Shown here: piece by piece, positions 27,095 to 36,414 of the stretch
Position numbering within the stretch: position 1 is the stretch's first letter
Layout of the letters: each line of letters opens with the position of its first letter
Source: a bacterium ADurb.Bin212
GTDB taxonomy: Bacteria > Patescibacteriota > UBA1384 > XYA2-FULL-43-10
Direction: 5' to 3'
Length of the DNA: 54,103 nt
NCBI GenBank assembly: GCA_002070055.1
Contig: MWCM01000008.1
Location: 1 to 54,103, forward strand
Notes under the pieces: generated by a model
Databases searched by the model: none
What the model was told of the DNA's origin: nothing
Seen by the model: the letters and a program-made list of their open reading frames with translations, nothing else
Position numbers and translations under genes: made by a program

Positions 27095-28759
27095 TCACAA
27101 CAGATCCATATCAACTATCTTAATTTGAACATATCTCTTACCATCCCAGAGCTGGTCATCAACATAATAAATAAGGTCAATCTCCGAAAGGTGTTTTGCC
27201 TTCTTTGCCTCGATCGAACAGTTAAAATAGATCGACTTTATTCTTTTATTATTTTTTTCGAGTACAAAAGATAGATGTTTTAAATCTTTTCCAACCAATT
27301 TAGGATGGTGCAGTTTTGATAATCTGGTTAGAAAAAGAGGCTTATTGTTACCTAAACCAAAAGGCTCAAACAGCGAAATATTTTCCAATAATGAAAATGT
27401 AATCTCTTCTAATTCAATTTCTCTATCAATTGTGAAAATCTTTTTTAGATCCAACAGTGAGATTTTCTTTCGAGTAAATTCGATCAGTATTTTTTTAAAA
27501 TCCGCAAAATTGTTTTTCTGAACTGATAACCCCGCAGCACCAGAATGACCACCAAACTTCTCTAATACTTTTGAGGCTCGTGCAATTACCTCCATAATAT
27601 TTATATTATTTATACTCCTAGCGCTGCCAACCAATGTATTGTCTAGGGTTTGAGAAGAAAAAAGTATTGTTGGTCTAGAAAACTTTTCGGCAATTTTTGA
27701 AGCACAGGGGCCGAGTATTCCCTTGTGCCAATTACCACATAGAATAATAATCCTATTGTTAAATAGCTTTTCTTTGTTAATTTCCGCCTCGGCTTCTTTT
27801 AATAGCTTTTCCATTAATCCCTGCCTCTCCGTGTTTTCTCGTTCCAAGTTGTTTGCAAGAACATCAGCCTCTTCTGCATTGTCTGTAGTAAGCAAAAGAA
27901 AAGAATCATGAGGGGTAGAAAGTCTTCCAGGGGCGTTTATTCTAGGAGCAATAACATAACCGATTTCATACGAAGATATTTCTCCAAACTTCAAGTTTGA
28001 TTTTTCAACAATCTTTCTGATACCAAGATTCTTTGATTTGTTGATAACCTTCAAACCGTATTTCGCCATTATTCTGTTTTCTCCGACTAGTGGCACAACA
28101 TCTGATATTGTTGATATTGCAATAAGATCAAGGTTCCACTTTAAAAAACTGTCACTTATCTCAGAAAAGTAATCTTTAAGACCATAAAATAATTTGTATA
28201 TCACTCCGGCTCCAGATAGATCCTTAAAGTCATAGTTTGACTCAGCGATTTTTGGATTGATCACTGCCAGAGCTTTCGGCAATTCCTCTCCAGGCAAATG
28301 ATGATCGGTTATTATCAAATCCACCCCATGGTTTAAAGCATAGTTTGCCTCTTCAATATTCCTAATACCCAAATCGACGGTGATGATTAAGGAACAATTC
28401 TTTTCAACAAGTGAGTCAATGCCTTTCTGGCTAATGCCATAACCTTCATCTCTAGATGGTATATACACTTCAACATCAAGACCCAATAGCATCAAAGCCT
28501 TGTAAAGGAATGCTGCTCCCGGGATGCCATCAGCGTCATAATCCGCGTAAATGGCTACCCGCTCTTTGTGCAAAATAGCTTTTTTAATCCGCGACAAGAA
28601 AATGTCAAAGAAAGGTAGTTTAGAAGGAGAACACAAGCCAGCTTCAAAATCAGGACGGAGAAAAAACTCCTTCTCGGAAACATTTAGCCCCCTGTTAAAC
28701 AGAAGTTGTTCTATTACTCCAGAATCCTGCCTGGGAAGAATTTTCCAGTTATCTTTCAT
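27095..28759 (-). CDS. recJ: Single-stranded-DNA-specific exonuclease RecJ
   Basis: 554 aa from the ATG at 28759, which overlaps the ftsQ stop as TAATG; a GTG six codons earlier is less likely. A DHH-family 5'-3' exonuclease. Motif I is YADYDADG (71-78), the DHH motif is TDHHLPGEE (151-159), and the DHHA1 motif GGHSGAAGLS is near residue 400. An OB-fold region and a C-terminal domain complete a normal-length protein. It acts with RecQ or RadA in recombination repair. Translational coupling to ftsQ ties DNA repair genes to the wall cluster here. Confidence 0.95.
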   Translation of the reverse strand: MKDNWKILPRQDSGVIEQLLFNRGLNVSEKEFFLRPDFEAGLCSPSKLPFFDIFLSRIKKAILHKERVAIYADYDADGIPGAAFLYKALMLLGLDVEVYIPSRDEGYGISQKGIDSLVEKNCSLIITVDLGIRNIEEANYALNHGVDLIITDHHLPGEELPKALAVINPKIAESNYDFKDLSGAGVIYKLFYGLKDYFSEISDSFLKWNLDLIAISTISDVVPLVGENRIMAKYGLKVINKSKNLGIRKIVEKSNLKFGEISSYEIGYVIAPRINAPGRLSTPHDSFLLLTTDNAEEADVLANNLERENTERQGLMEKLLKEAEAEINKEKLFNNRIIILCGNWHKGILGPCASKIAEKFSRPTILFSSQTLDNTLVGSARSINNINIMEVIARASKVLEKFGGHSGAAGLSVQKNNFADFKKILIEFTRKKISLLDLKKIFTIDREIELEEITFSLLENISLFEPFGLGNNKPLFLTRLSKLHHPKLVGKDLKHLSFVLEKNNKRIKSIYFNCSIEAKKAKHLSEIDLIYYVDDQLWDGKRYVQIKIVDMDLL

Positions 28760-29559
28760 TATTTTATGTAAACCCAACCGTTTATGCGCAGATCAATGTA
28801 TTCATGTAATTCACTTCTTTTCTCCATTAAAACGATTTTTAAGTTATCCAACTGCTGGTCATATGATCTGAGAGAGTCAAACTTAATAATTAGGTTTTCC
28901 TTGGTTTTAACGTTTATATCAATGGTTGTTTCATTTACCGAGTATGTTTCTGGCTCCAGATTAGTTTTTGTGTACATATTTTCATCAATGTTCTTAATAA
29001 ACAGAAGAAAATTGTTTGAAACAATTTTATCGCCAATTAAGACTGGCATATTCTTCTCATCAATTACAACCGGCAAATTAGCATATTCAACTTCAGAAGA
29101 AATGGCTTGTTTATATGCTATACCATTAGAATTTAACAGATAATTTGTGCCACTGCTTGACCACAGCAATTGAGGTTCGTTTTCGGTTACGACAATCTTT
29201 ATGGCATTAGGAATACCTTTATAGACCTTAATTTGTGATACTTCTGGAATATTTTTTAATATCACCGGCTCGATTTCTTCGGTCTTTAGCAAGAAAATGT
29301 TTTCGCCTAATTTTAAATATTTTACGATATCCTCAGTCTTCACCTTTTTATTACCGCTTACCTCTATGGATTTTAATGAGAAATATTTTGAATAAAATGT
29401 GAAATATATTAAAATTAAGATTGGCAAAATTATCTTCAATAAAGAAAATATGGGCTTAAAATTATATTCTCGTCTCTTCTGGGTGATCCTGGGACTTGAA
29501 TAAAGAGCCGGGTTTCTGCGAACTATTCTTCTCTTTTTACCACTCCCCAATATATTCAA
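28759..29559 (-). CDS. ftsQ: Cell division protein FtsQ (POTRA domain)
   Basis: About 266 aa. It has a basic cytoplasmic N terminus (GKKRRIVRRNPALY), one membrane helix (about 40-60), a POTRA domain (KYFSLKSIEVSGNKKVKTEDIVKYLKLGENIF, residues 62-95) and the FtsQ C-terminal domain. No ATG exists near the start. A TTG at 29559 is very close to AGGAGGAG, and a TTG at 29550 has more natural spacing; both overlap the end of murB. It recruits and regulates division septum enzymes. ftsA and ftsZ, which usually follow ftsQ, are absent; recJ takes the place. Confidence 0.88.
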   Translation of the reverse strand: MNILGSGKKRRIVRRNPALYSSPRITQKRREYNFKPIFSLLKIILPILILIYFTFYSKYFSLKSIEVSGNKKVKTEDIVKYLKLGENIFLLKTEEIEPVILKNIPEVSQIKVYKGIPNAIKIVVTENEPQLLWSSSGTNYLLNSNGIAYKQAISSEVEYANLPVVIDEKNMPVLIGDKIVSNNFLLFIKNIDENMYTKTNLEPETYSVNETTIDINVKTKENLIIKFDSLRSYDQQLDNLKIVLMEKRSELHEYIDLRINGWVYIK

Positions 29560-30466
29560 TCTCCTCCTCTAAATTTACGTCAAAATTTTCAAGCACCGAT
29601 CGTTTTGCAATCTCTGCCAGTTGTTTTAAATCGCTAGAGCTAGCATTTTTTCTGTTTATCAAGAAATTCGCGTGCTTCTTAGAAAATGCTGCGCCACCGA
29701 ACTTCAATCTTTTAGCGCCAGACCTGTCAAGTAAGTAGCCGGCCGCCTGCTCAGGCAGCTTGCCAGGGTTTTTAAACCAACTTCCACACGACTTCTCTCC
29801 CAGCGGCTGGTTAAGCATTCTGTGGTTTAGGTTATCCTGAATCTTCTTTATAATCTCATCACTCCTCTTTTGTGCCATACGCATCTGAATGGTTAAAATC
29901 ACCAGATCGCTATGAGTCCTTTTTAGCTTTGAGCTTCTATAATAAAAATCCAACCAATCGTGATCCTTGTTTAATATTTTAATCTCTGGACCGGAGTAAT
30001 CGATTAGTGTCACACCTTTCACAAAGTCGCCAATATACTGACTTTTACTACCAGCATTACCATAAACCGCCCCACCTAAAGTTCCTGGAATGCCGGCCAT
30101 AAACTCAATCCCACCGAGCTCTTGCGATGTTAACAGGTTTAGCAGCATTGAAACCAGGATGCCGGAGTCCGCTATTACTTCACCGCCCTCTTTATTAATC
30201 ACGATATTCTTTGAAAGATTTTTTATTACCATGCCTCGAAAACCCTTGTCAGAAAACACAATATTACTTCCTCCGCCTATTACCTTTATCGGTATATTCA
30301 ATTTTTTTGCAACTGTTATGGCGTTAATTAAACTATTGATGTCGGATGCAACATAAAAATAATCACTTTCACCTCCAGTTTGGATTGAAGTATGATTTTT
30401 TAATGGCACAGAGAAAGACAAAGCATCACCCAATCGGTCTTTCATTTCATCTCTAAAGATATCCAT
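29537..30466 (-). CDS. murB: UDP-N-acetylenolpyruvoylglucosamine reductase
   Basis: 309 aa. An FAD enzyme that reduces the enolpyruvyl group to give UDP-MurNAc. FAD-binding motifs are KVIGGGSNIVFSDKG and FMAGIPGTLGGAVYGNAG. The active-site region YYRSSKLKRTHSDLVI holds the conserved Tyr/Arg, and KSCGSWFKNP contains the proton-donor position (Cys/Ser of type I/II enzymes). It starts on the last base of the murC stop (TAATG). Confidence 0.95.
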   Translation of the reverse strand: MDIFRDEMKDRLGDALSFSVPLKNHTSIQTGGESDYFYVASDINSLINAITVAKKLNIPIKVIGGGSNIVFSDKGFRGMVIKNLSKNIVINKEGGEVIADSGILVSMLLNLLTSQELGGIEFMAGIPGTLGGAVYGNAGSKSQYIGDFVKGVTLIDYSGPEIKILNKDHDWLDFYYRSSKLKRTHSDLVILTIQMRMAQKRSDEIIKKIQDNLNHRMLNQPLGEKSCGSWFKNPGKLPEQAAGYLLDRSGAKRLKFGGAAFSKKHANFLINRKNASSSDLKQLAEIAKRSVLENFDVNLEEEIEYIGEW

Positions 30467-31725
30467 TATTTACCCTTTGAAATTAGTTTCTCCAATAACA
30501 TGTATATCGGCGGAATACCGATTGTTAGTATAACACACTCTTCTCGTGATATTTTATCTATCTCATCCAAAATCTCATCATCATCTGTAAACACTATTGC
30601 CTTATTTGAATTATTATTAATCCTATCCGCTAGATCCCGAGATGATACGGCTAATCTTTCGTCTCTCCCGGGAACAAAATATATATCTTTAATGAAAACT
30701 GAATCAGCCAAAGAAAATGAATCGGAAAATTTGTCAATCAGTGGCAATATTCTTTTGTATTGATGAGGCCAAAAAATTACATTCAATTTTCTGCCCGGGT
30801 ATTCCGACTTTAACGCTGATATTGTTGCTGAAATTTCAGTTGGATGGTGTCCATAGTCATCGAATAGCAAAGAGTTGTTGTGTTCTCCCCAAAATTGCAT
30901 CCTGCGATTCGCGCCTTTGAATCGACTAAAAACTTTCTGAATGTGGTCTTGACTGATACCCAGAATATCGCAAACAAGAACAACAGCAGAAGCGTTCGAA
31001 CGGTTATGCTCTCCCTTCAAGGCAAGACTGAATTCTGTTAAATATTCTTTTTTACCATACCAAATAATATTAAGGTCTTTTCTTGCACTTTTTAATACCT
31101 CAATAATATTTTCATCATCACCATTTGCCACAATATAGCCACCGGTTTTTATGTTTTCAATATATTTGGCAAAGGCGTCCTTTATCTCTGGCAATCCGCC
31201 AGGATAAGTGTCTAAATGCTCTTCATCGATGTTGGTTAAAAGTAAGATCTCGGGGTGAAAATCTAAAAAGCTTCTGTCGTATTCGCACGCCTCCAGTACA
31301 AAATATTCTCCACATCCAAGATGATAGGCCCTACCGGAAAACTCTTCAATTCCCTCTCCAACCAATACTGTTGGATCCAGCCCCGCTTCGACCATTATTA
31401 AGCCTAACAGAGAGGTGGTTGTGGTTTTGCCGTGCATCCCAGAAACAGCAATTAGTTTTTTATCTTGCGTAATTTCAGCTATTAATTCCGACCTTTTAAT
31501 AACCCTTATTCCTCGCCTTTCGGCTTCCTCTACCTCTACCCAACCCGGAGAACCCTGATTGACAGCCGAGGTACGAACGAGCACGTCAATATCACTAGAA
31601 ATATTACTTTTGCTGTGGCCAGATAATTTTATATCTGAACCAGAAACTTCATGCCCCATGCTTTTGACAATTTCAGCCAATGCCCCCATAGATACGCCTT
31701 TTATGCCTACAAAATGATATTTCAT
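30466..31725 (-). CDS. murC: UDP-N-acetylmuramate--L-alanine ligase
   Basis: 419 aa. Adds L-Ala to UDP-MurNAc. An N-terminal Rossmann domain begins YHFVGIKGVSMGALAEI. The ATP-binding loop is SGMHGKTTTTS (95-105). The substrate segment EACEYDRSFLDFHPEILLLTNIDEEHLD (about 149-176) is typical of MurC; the DDYGHHPTEI motif of MurC lies near residue 290. Mpl is a relative, but the cluster position favours MurC. It overlaps murG by 4 nt. Confidence 0.94.
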   Translation of the reverse strand: MKYHFVGIKGVSMGALAEIVKSMGHEVSGSDIKLSGHSKSNISSDIDVLVRTSAVNQGSPGWVEVEEAERRGIRVIKRSELIAEITQDKKLIAVSGMHGKTTTTSLLGLIMVEAGLDPTVLVGEGIEEFSGRAYHLGCGEYFVLEACEYDRSFLDFHPEILLLTNIDEEHLDTYPGGLPEIKDAFAKYIENIKTGGYIVANGDDENIIEVLKSARKDLNIIWYGKKEYLTEFSLALKGEHNRSNASAVVLVCDILGISQDHIQKVFSRFKGANRRMQFWGEHNNSLLFDDYGHHPTEISATISALKSEYPGRKLNVIFWPHQYKRILPLIDKFSDSFSLADSVFIKDIYFVPGRDERLAVSSRDLADRINNNSNKAIVFTDDDEILDEIDKISREECVILTIGIPPIYMLLEKLISKGK

Positions 31726-32795
31726 TTTACTCCAAAGAACCTATTAATTTCTTGAACAATTACCGTTGCTCCATCTGTTTTTATCAAATTATTTATATTG
31801 CGTCCCAGAACAGCAGAATTTCTATCATCACTCATAATCAAATTAATTCTCTCAAGTAGAGTGTCAGCTTTCAATAAATCTTGCTTAATCAATATCGTGG
31901 CTCCCACCTTTTCAAGATACTTGGCGTTTTTAACTTGATGATCTGAAGCCGCATACGGGTATGGAACAATAATTGAAGGCTTACCAAGCTTGGCGATTTC
32001 TCCTATCGCGTTGGCACCGGCCCTGCTAATTATTAAGTCCGCATCTATCATCTCAGCCTCAAGCCTTGAATAAGAAAATGGGAATTCTACGTATCTTAAA
32101 ATTTGTTCTTCGGACAATTTGTTCTTTAACTCGGGGGTTATTCCATAGTTGCCTAAACCTGTGCTGTGCACAATAACATAGCGACTTAATAATTCGGGCA
32201 AAATTCCTGTTATTATATCTGATAATGCACGCGCCCCCTGGCTTCCCCCAATTATTAATATCTTTTTACAACTTCGACTGCTTCGATTTTTTGCTGGAAA
32301 ATCACGGATTATCAGGCCGGAATATATCATGTTCGGGTATCTCTTTGGGTAGCACTCAACAGGAAAAGATACAAATATTTTTTTTGCACCATCAGCAAAG
32401 ACACTATTAGAACGACCCATTACAATATCAGATTCATGAATAAAAAAAGGAGCATTAAAGATCTTCGCCCAAAACAGCAAGGGAACGGCGGCGAATCCGC
32501 CCTTTGATATTATAAGGTTTGGCTTTTCTCTTATAAGGAGTAAGGCAGATATTATTGTGGAATACACCACCTTGAGATATTCATATATTGTCCTTGCTAT
32601 ACCCTTGGTATTTGTTTTACCCGAACGAATAATGTGACTCTTAAAGTCAGAAAAAACCTCGTTCTCTATTGCTGATCCAGTATGAACTATTACTACTTCG
32701 TAATTATTATTAACTAGTTTTTTCGCCAACTCAAAAACCGGTAAGGCGTGACCTCCAGTCGAAGAGCTTATTAACAATATCTTTTTTTTGTTCAT
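31722..32795 (-). CDS. murG: Lipid II synthase MurG (GlcNAc transferase)
   Basis: 357 aa. Peripheral membrane GT28 glycosyltransferase that adds GlcNAc to lipid I. The N-terminal glycine-rich loop reads SSSTGGHALPVFELA; the second loop is IIGGSQGARALSDI. The donor-binding C domain has SRAGANAIGEIAKLGKPSIIVPYPYAASDHQ. It overlaps both neighbours (ftsW and murC) by 4 nt each, as in a tightly coupled operon. Confidence 0.96.
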   Translation of the reverse strand: MNKKKILLISSSTGGHALPVFELAKKLVNNNYEVVIVHTGSAIENEVFSDFKSHIIRSGKTNTKGIARTIYEYLKVVYSTIISALLLIREKPNLIISKGGFAAVPLLFWAKIFNAPFFIHESDIVMGRSNSVFADGAKKIFVSFPVECYPKRYPNMIYSGLIIRDFPAKNRSSRSCKKILIIGGSQGARALSDIITGILPELLSRYVIVHSTGLGNYGITPELKNKLSEEQILRYVEFPFSYSRLEAEMIDADLIISRAGANAIGEIAKLGKPSIIVPYPYAASDHQVKNAKYLEKVGATILIKQDLLKADTLLERINLIMSDDRNSAVLGRNINNLIKTDGATVIVQEINRFFGVK

Positions 32796-33922
32796 TTGCC
32801 GCTCTTTTTTAGTGATTTATTTTGGTAGTCGGCATATTTCGATATATTTATCAAAATACCCGTTGCCGCGAGCAGTATAAGCAATGAAGAACCACCATAG
32901 CTGATAAGAGGCAGTGGCACGCCGGTGAGTGGTAAAATGGAAAGCATCGCTCCGATATTTATGAATGATTGCCAAATTATCCACGCTGTAATTCCTGTTG
33001 CCAAAAGAGCCGAGTACATATCTGGGGAGTATTTTGCTACTCTAAACCCCCTAATCCCAACAAAGGCAATAAACAGTATTACTACTAAAGCCCTAACAAA
33101 GCCTAGTTCCTCACAGATTATTGCAAAAATTGAGTCTGTATGAGCCTCTGGTAAATATAAATATTTTTGTTTGCTTTGGCCAAAACCTAAACCGAACAAA
33201 CCGCCAGAACCTATTGCAATAAGAGCGTTTCTAATATGATAACCGCTACCCAAGGTATCGCTTTCCGGATTTAAAAATGTCGTAAACCTTTCCAGTCTGT
33301 ATGGTTCGAGTTTAATCGCGATCCAAAACAAGAACCCTGCCAAGCCACCACCAAAAAGTAAATTAATATAGGATGCGCCAGCAATAATATACATCGTTGC
33401 AGAAACTCCAAGCATTACTGATAATGTACCAAAATCTTTTTGCATCAACATTAGTAGCGAGACTGCGCCCATAATTAAGAAAAAATGTAGGGTTTTGCTG
33501 TTATCTAGCTTGTTGCTGGAAAGCCAACTGGAAAGATAAAAAATCAAGGATAGTTTAGCTAGCTCTGATGGCTGAAATTGTTGACCTGCGATGCTAATCC
33601 ATCTCGTTGAAGAACGCTCGTTGTCGTGTCCAAAAACAATTGGCAAAACGAGAAAAAAGATAGTGGCAAAAAGCATATATTTACTGTTCTTTTGCCAGAA
33701 TCTATAATCAATCGCCTGAAATATGATCCAGACGATCATGCCAATTCCGACCCATTGCAACTGCCGTATTAAAAAATATTTATCATTTTCACCGTCTGTT
33801 ATCTGCAAAGAATAGTATTTCGATACCGAATAAATGGCAACAAGACCAAACATCATTAATATAAATATGGCTACTGCCAACAAATAATCAGGGTGTTTTT
33901 TTCTTAAGTCATTTTTAATCAT
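32792..33922 (-). CDS. ftsW: Peptidoglycan polymerase FtsW (SEDS family)
   Basis: 376 aa with about ten membrane segments. A SEDS glycosyltransferase that polymerises lipid II with its partner FtsI at the septum. Hallmarks are the N-terminal AVAIFILMMFGLVAIYSVSK, the loop with GHDNERSSTRWISIAGQQFQPSELAKL, and near the C terminus LTGVPLPLISYGGSSLLI. The position between murD and murG and the presence of ftsI favour FtsW over RodA. Confidence 0.94.
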   Translation of the reverse strand: MIKNDLRKKHPDYLLAVAIFILMMFGLVAIYSVSKYYSLQITDGENDKYFLIRQLQWVGIGMIVWIIFQAIDYRFWQKNSKYMLFATIFFLVLPIVFGHDNERSSTRWISIAGQQFQPSELAKLSLIFYLSSWLSSNKLDNSKTLHFFLIMGAVSLLMLMQKDFGTLSVMLGVSATMYIIAGASYINLLFGGGLAGFLFWIAIKLEPYRLERFTTFLNPESDTLGSGYHIRNALIAIGSGGLFGLGFGQSKQKYLYLPEAHTDSIFAIICEELGFVRALVVILFIAFVGIRGFRVAKYSPDMYSALLATGITAWIIWQSFINIGAMLSILPLTGVPLPLISYGGSSLLILLAATGILINISKYADYQNKSLKKSGK

Positions 33923-33932
33923 CTATCAACTC

Positions 33933-35342
33933 TCAACCTAATTGATTAACCAGTAATCTATACTTCTCTCCCCGGTCTTTGTAGTTTTTAAACATATCAA
34001 AGGATGCGCAAGCAGGTGAAAATAATACCACATCTCCAGGCTTTGCCAATTTCTTTGACAGCTCTACAGCAGATTGAAAATCATACCCCGCATCAAATAT
34101 TTCTCCTTTAAATTGAAAATCCATAAGAGCTTTTTTTATTCTAACGGACTCATCACCAATTAAAATGACTTTTGCTACAGAAGATTTATTAACCTCTTCT
34201 GCAAGATGCGAAAAGTCTGCTCCCTTACTGCTACCACCCAATATTAAGATGATGTCGCCACTAAAAGATTTTATAGCCGCTATTGTTGGAGATGGATTGG
34301 TAGCGTAAGAATCATTGTAATACAACACCCGATCACGCTCTAAGACAAATTCTATACGATGAGGCAATCCCGCAAAATCTTGTGCGGCTTCAGAAATTGA
34401 TTCTAAGCGTATATTAAAAATCTTTGCTACCAAAGCAGCTGCAGCAATATTTTCTAAATTGTGATCGCCAACAAGCTTAATTTGGCTCTTATCAACTATT
34501 TTCTGCCAAGAATTATCACTTTTTATGCAAACCATTTTTGATCCTGAGTCTATCGGGAAAATGGCTGCATCGGCAGACACATTGTCATTAGCAGAAAACT
34601 TTAAAATATTTGACTTTGCCGGTAAGTAATATTTTGTATTAATACTAGAATTAACAACAAGATAATCGGCATTGCTTTGCGTTTTGAATATATTTTTCTT
34701 GGATTCCATATATTCTTCGAGGTTTGCATGATAATCCAAGTGATCCTGCGATAAGTTGGTAACCACGGCCACATGAGGGCTAATATTGAGATCTTGAAGT
34801 TGAAAACTGGAAAGTTCTAATATCACAACATCTTTCTCTTGAATCTTATCAAGCAGCGAAATAGCAGGGTATCCGATATTGCCAGCTAAGCATACCTTGT
34901 ATTTAAATTCTTTTTCCAGCATTGCCTTTATAAGGGAAGATGTTGTGCCCTTACCTTTTGTGCCCGTCACTCCAATTATCTTGCAAGGGCAAAGGTCAAA
35001 GAAAAGATTAATTTGACTGCTAATCAAAACACCGTGCGATTTAGCCCTTTGCAATTCCGGAAGCAGATATCTTACACCAGGAGAACGAAATATTACATCA
35101 AAATTATCTAAATCATTAAGATAGTCTGAGCCTAACCTATGACCGATTTTCTTGTCTTTTAACAGTGAGAACAATTCTTCATAATATGAGATGCTGTTAT
35201 CAGCCAACAAGGAGTCTTGATCCTTTTGATCCAATAGAGAAATATCGGCACATTTTCCCTTTAAATAGTTACACAAAGCAACACCCTCAACACCAACACC
35301 TAAAACCGCAACTTTTTTTGAAGCTAATTCATTTAATTTCAT
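33933..35342 (-). CDS. murD: UDP-N-acetylmuramoylalanine--D-glutamate ligase
   Basis: 469 aa. Adds D-Glu to UDP-MurNAc-L-Ala. An N-terminal Rossmann domain (KKVAVLGVGVEGVALCNYL), an ATP loop GVTGTKGKGTTSS (124-136), LSSFQL and NLSQDHLDYH in the central domain, and the ligase C-terminal motif YNDSYATNPSPTIAAIKSF. Length and order (mraY-murD-ftsW) are standard. Confidence 0.96.
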   Translation of the reverse strand: MKLNELASKKVAVLGVGVEGVALCNYLKGKCADISLLDQKDQDSLLADNSISYYEELFSLLKDKKIGHRLGSDYLNDLDNFDVIFRSPGVRYLLPELQRAKSHGVLISSQINLFFDLCPCKIIGVTGTKGKGTTSSLIKAMLEKEFKYKVCLAGNIGYPAISLLDKIQEKDVVILELSSFQLQDLNISPHVAVVTNLSQDHLDYHANLEEYMESKKNIFKTQSNADYLVVNSSINTKYYLPAKSNILKFSANDNVSADAAIFPIDSGSKMVCIKSDNSWQKIVDKSQIKLVGDHNLENIAAAALVAKIFNIRLESISEAAQDFAGLPHRIEFVLERDRVLYYNDSYATNPSPTIAAIKSFSGDIILILGGSSKGADFSHLAEEVNKSSVAKVILIGDESVRIKKALMDFQFKGEIFDAGYDFQSAVELSKKLAKPGDVVLFSPACASFDMFKNYKDRGEKYRLLVNQLG

Positions 35343-35377
35343 AGCACTATTTTATCTTATTATTCGATAAAATTAAA

Positions 35378-36391
35378 CTATCCGCGCCCCAAAAGAGCCA
35401 TCATCAACCCAGCAGTTGCCGAAACAGCGCCTATTATCCAAAAACGCATGGTAATCTTTGATTCCGGCCAGCCGATTGCTTCCAGATGATGATGTAGTGG
35501 AGAAGACAAAAAGACTTTTTTCCCACCTCTAAATTTTTTAGAAAAGTATTGAATCAAAAAACTAAGACCTTCAATCGAAAACACTAAAGTGATTACAAAC
35601 AACGGAATAATTGTATTCGTTAATGCTGCAACAACTCCCAAAGTCATGCCCAGTGCCATTGACCCTGTATCACCCATAAAAAACCTTGCCGGCGGAATGT
35701 TAAACCAGAGAAAAGACAGCAACGCCCCCATAATTGTCCCGCAGAAAGCCGCTAACTCCGTTTTGCCCTCAGTTAAACAGACAATTGCGTAGACTGCATA
35801 AGATAGGGCAAAGATTCCGCCCGCCAAACCATCTAAACCGTCGGTTTCATTAGATGAAAACGCCATCCATACTAAAGTAACCACAAAGATCGGCATGTAC
35901 CAGTAACCTATGACATAATCACCTATCGCCGGAATATGGATCACGTTCCAATCCAGCTTAAAATAAAACCACCACGCCCCGACTGCTGCAATAATTGCAT
36001 AAAGTAAGAATTTATCTCTAAATCTCATTCCTCCGCCATTTGGACCCTTTCCTCTAACATTCCAAATATCGTCAAAAGCCCCAACAATGCCAGTTGCAAC
36101 AAGACAGAAAAGAGGCAGCCATGTAGCGCTTCTCTCCAAATTGAAAATCAAGGTTAAGATTGCAGCTGAGACCCAAATTAAGATCCCTCCCATTGTCGGT
36201 GTTCCGGCCTTATGGGCGTGCAACTTTGACATAATTGGAGCTGATTTAGAGTCCCTGATCCTCTTGCCTATTCTGTGTTTGTATAGGAAATCAGTAAATA
36301 GCGGCGTCATAACGAACGAGATTATAAATGACGCAATTGCAAACCATAGCATTCTGGAAACATCTTGAATTGAAAAATTTAATACTTCCAT
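35378..36391 (-). CDS. mraY: Phospho-N-acetylmuramoyl-pentapeptide transferase MraY
   Basis: 337 aa from the ATG at 36391, which has GGGAGAAGAG in front; a farther start at 36433 would overlap murF by 19 nt. Ten-helix enzyme that makes lipid I from UDP-MurNAc-pentapeptide and undecaprenyl phosphate. Diagnostic motifs are KLHAHKAGTPTMGGI, FSSNETDGLDGLAGG, FFMGDTGSMALG and the catalytic SSPLHHHLEAIGWPE. Confidence 0.95.
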   Translation of the reverse strand: MEVLNFSIQDVSRMLWFAIASFIISFVMTPLFTDFLYKHRIGKRIRDSKSAPIMSKLHAHKAGTPTMGGILIWVSAAILTLIFNLERSATWLPLFCLVATGIVGAFDDIWNVRGKGPNGGGMRFRDKFLLYAIIAAVGAWWFYFKLDWNVIHIPAIGDYVIGYWYMPIFVVTLVWMAFSSNETDGLDGLAGGIFALSYAVYAIVCLTEGKTELAAFCGTIMGALLSFLWFNIPPARFFMGDTGSMALGMTLGVVAALTNTIIPLFVITLVFSIEGLSFLIQYFSKKFRGGKKVFLSSPLHHHLEAIGWPESKITMRFWIIGAVSATAGLMMALLGRG

Positions 36392-36414
36392 CTCTTCTCC
36401 CGTATCAATAATTA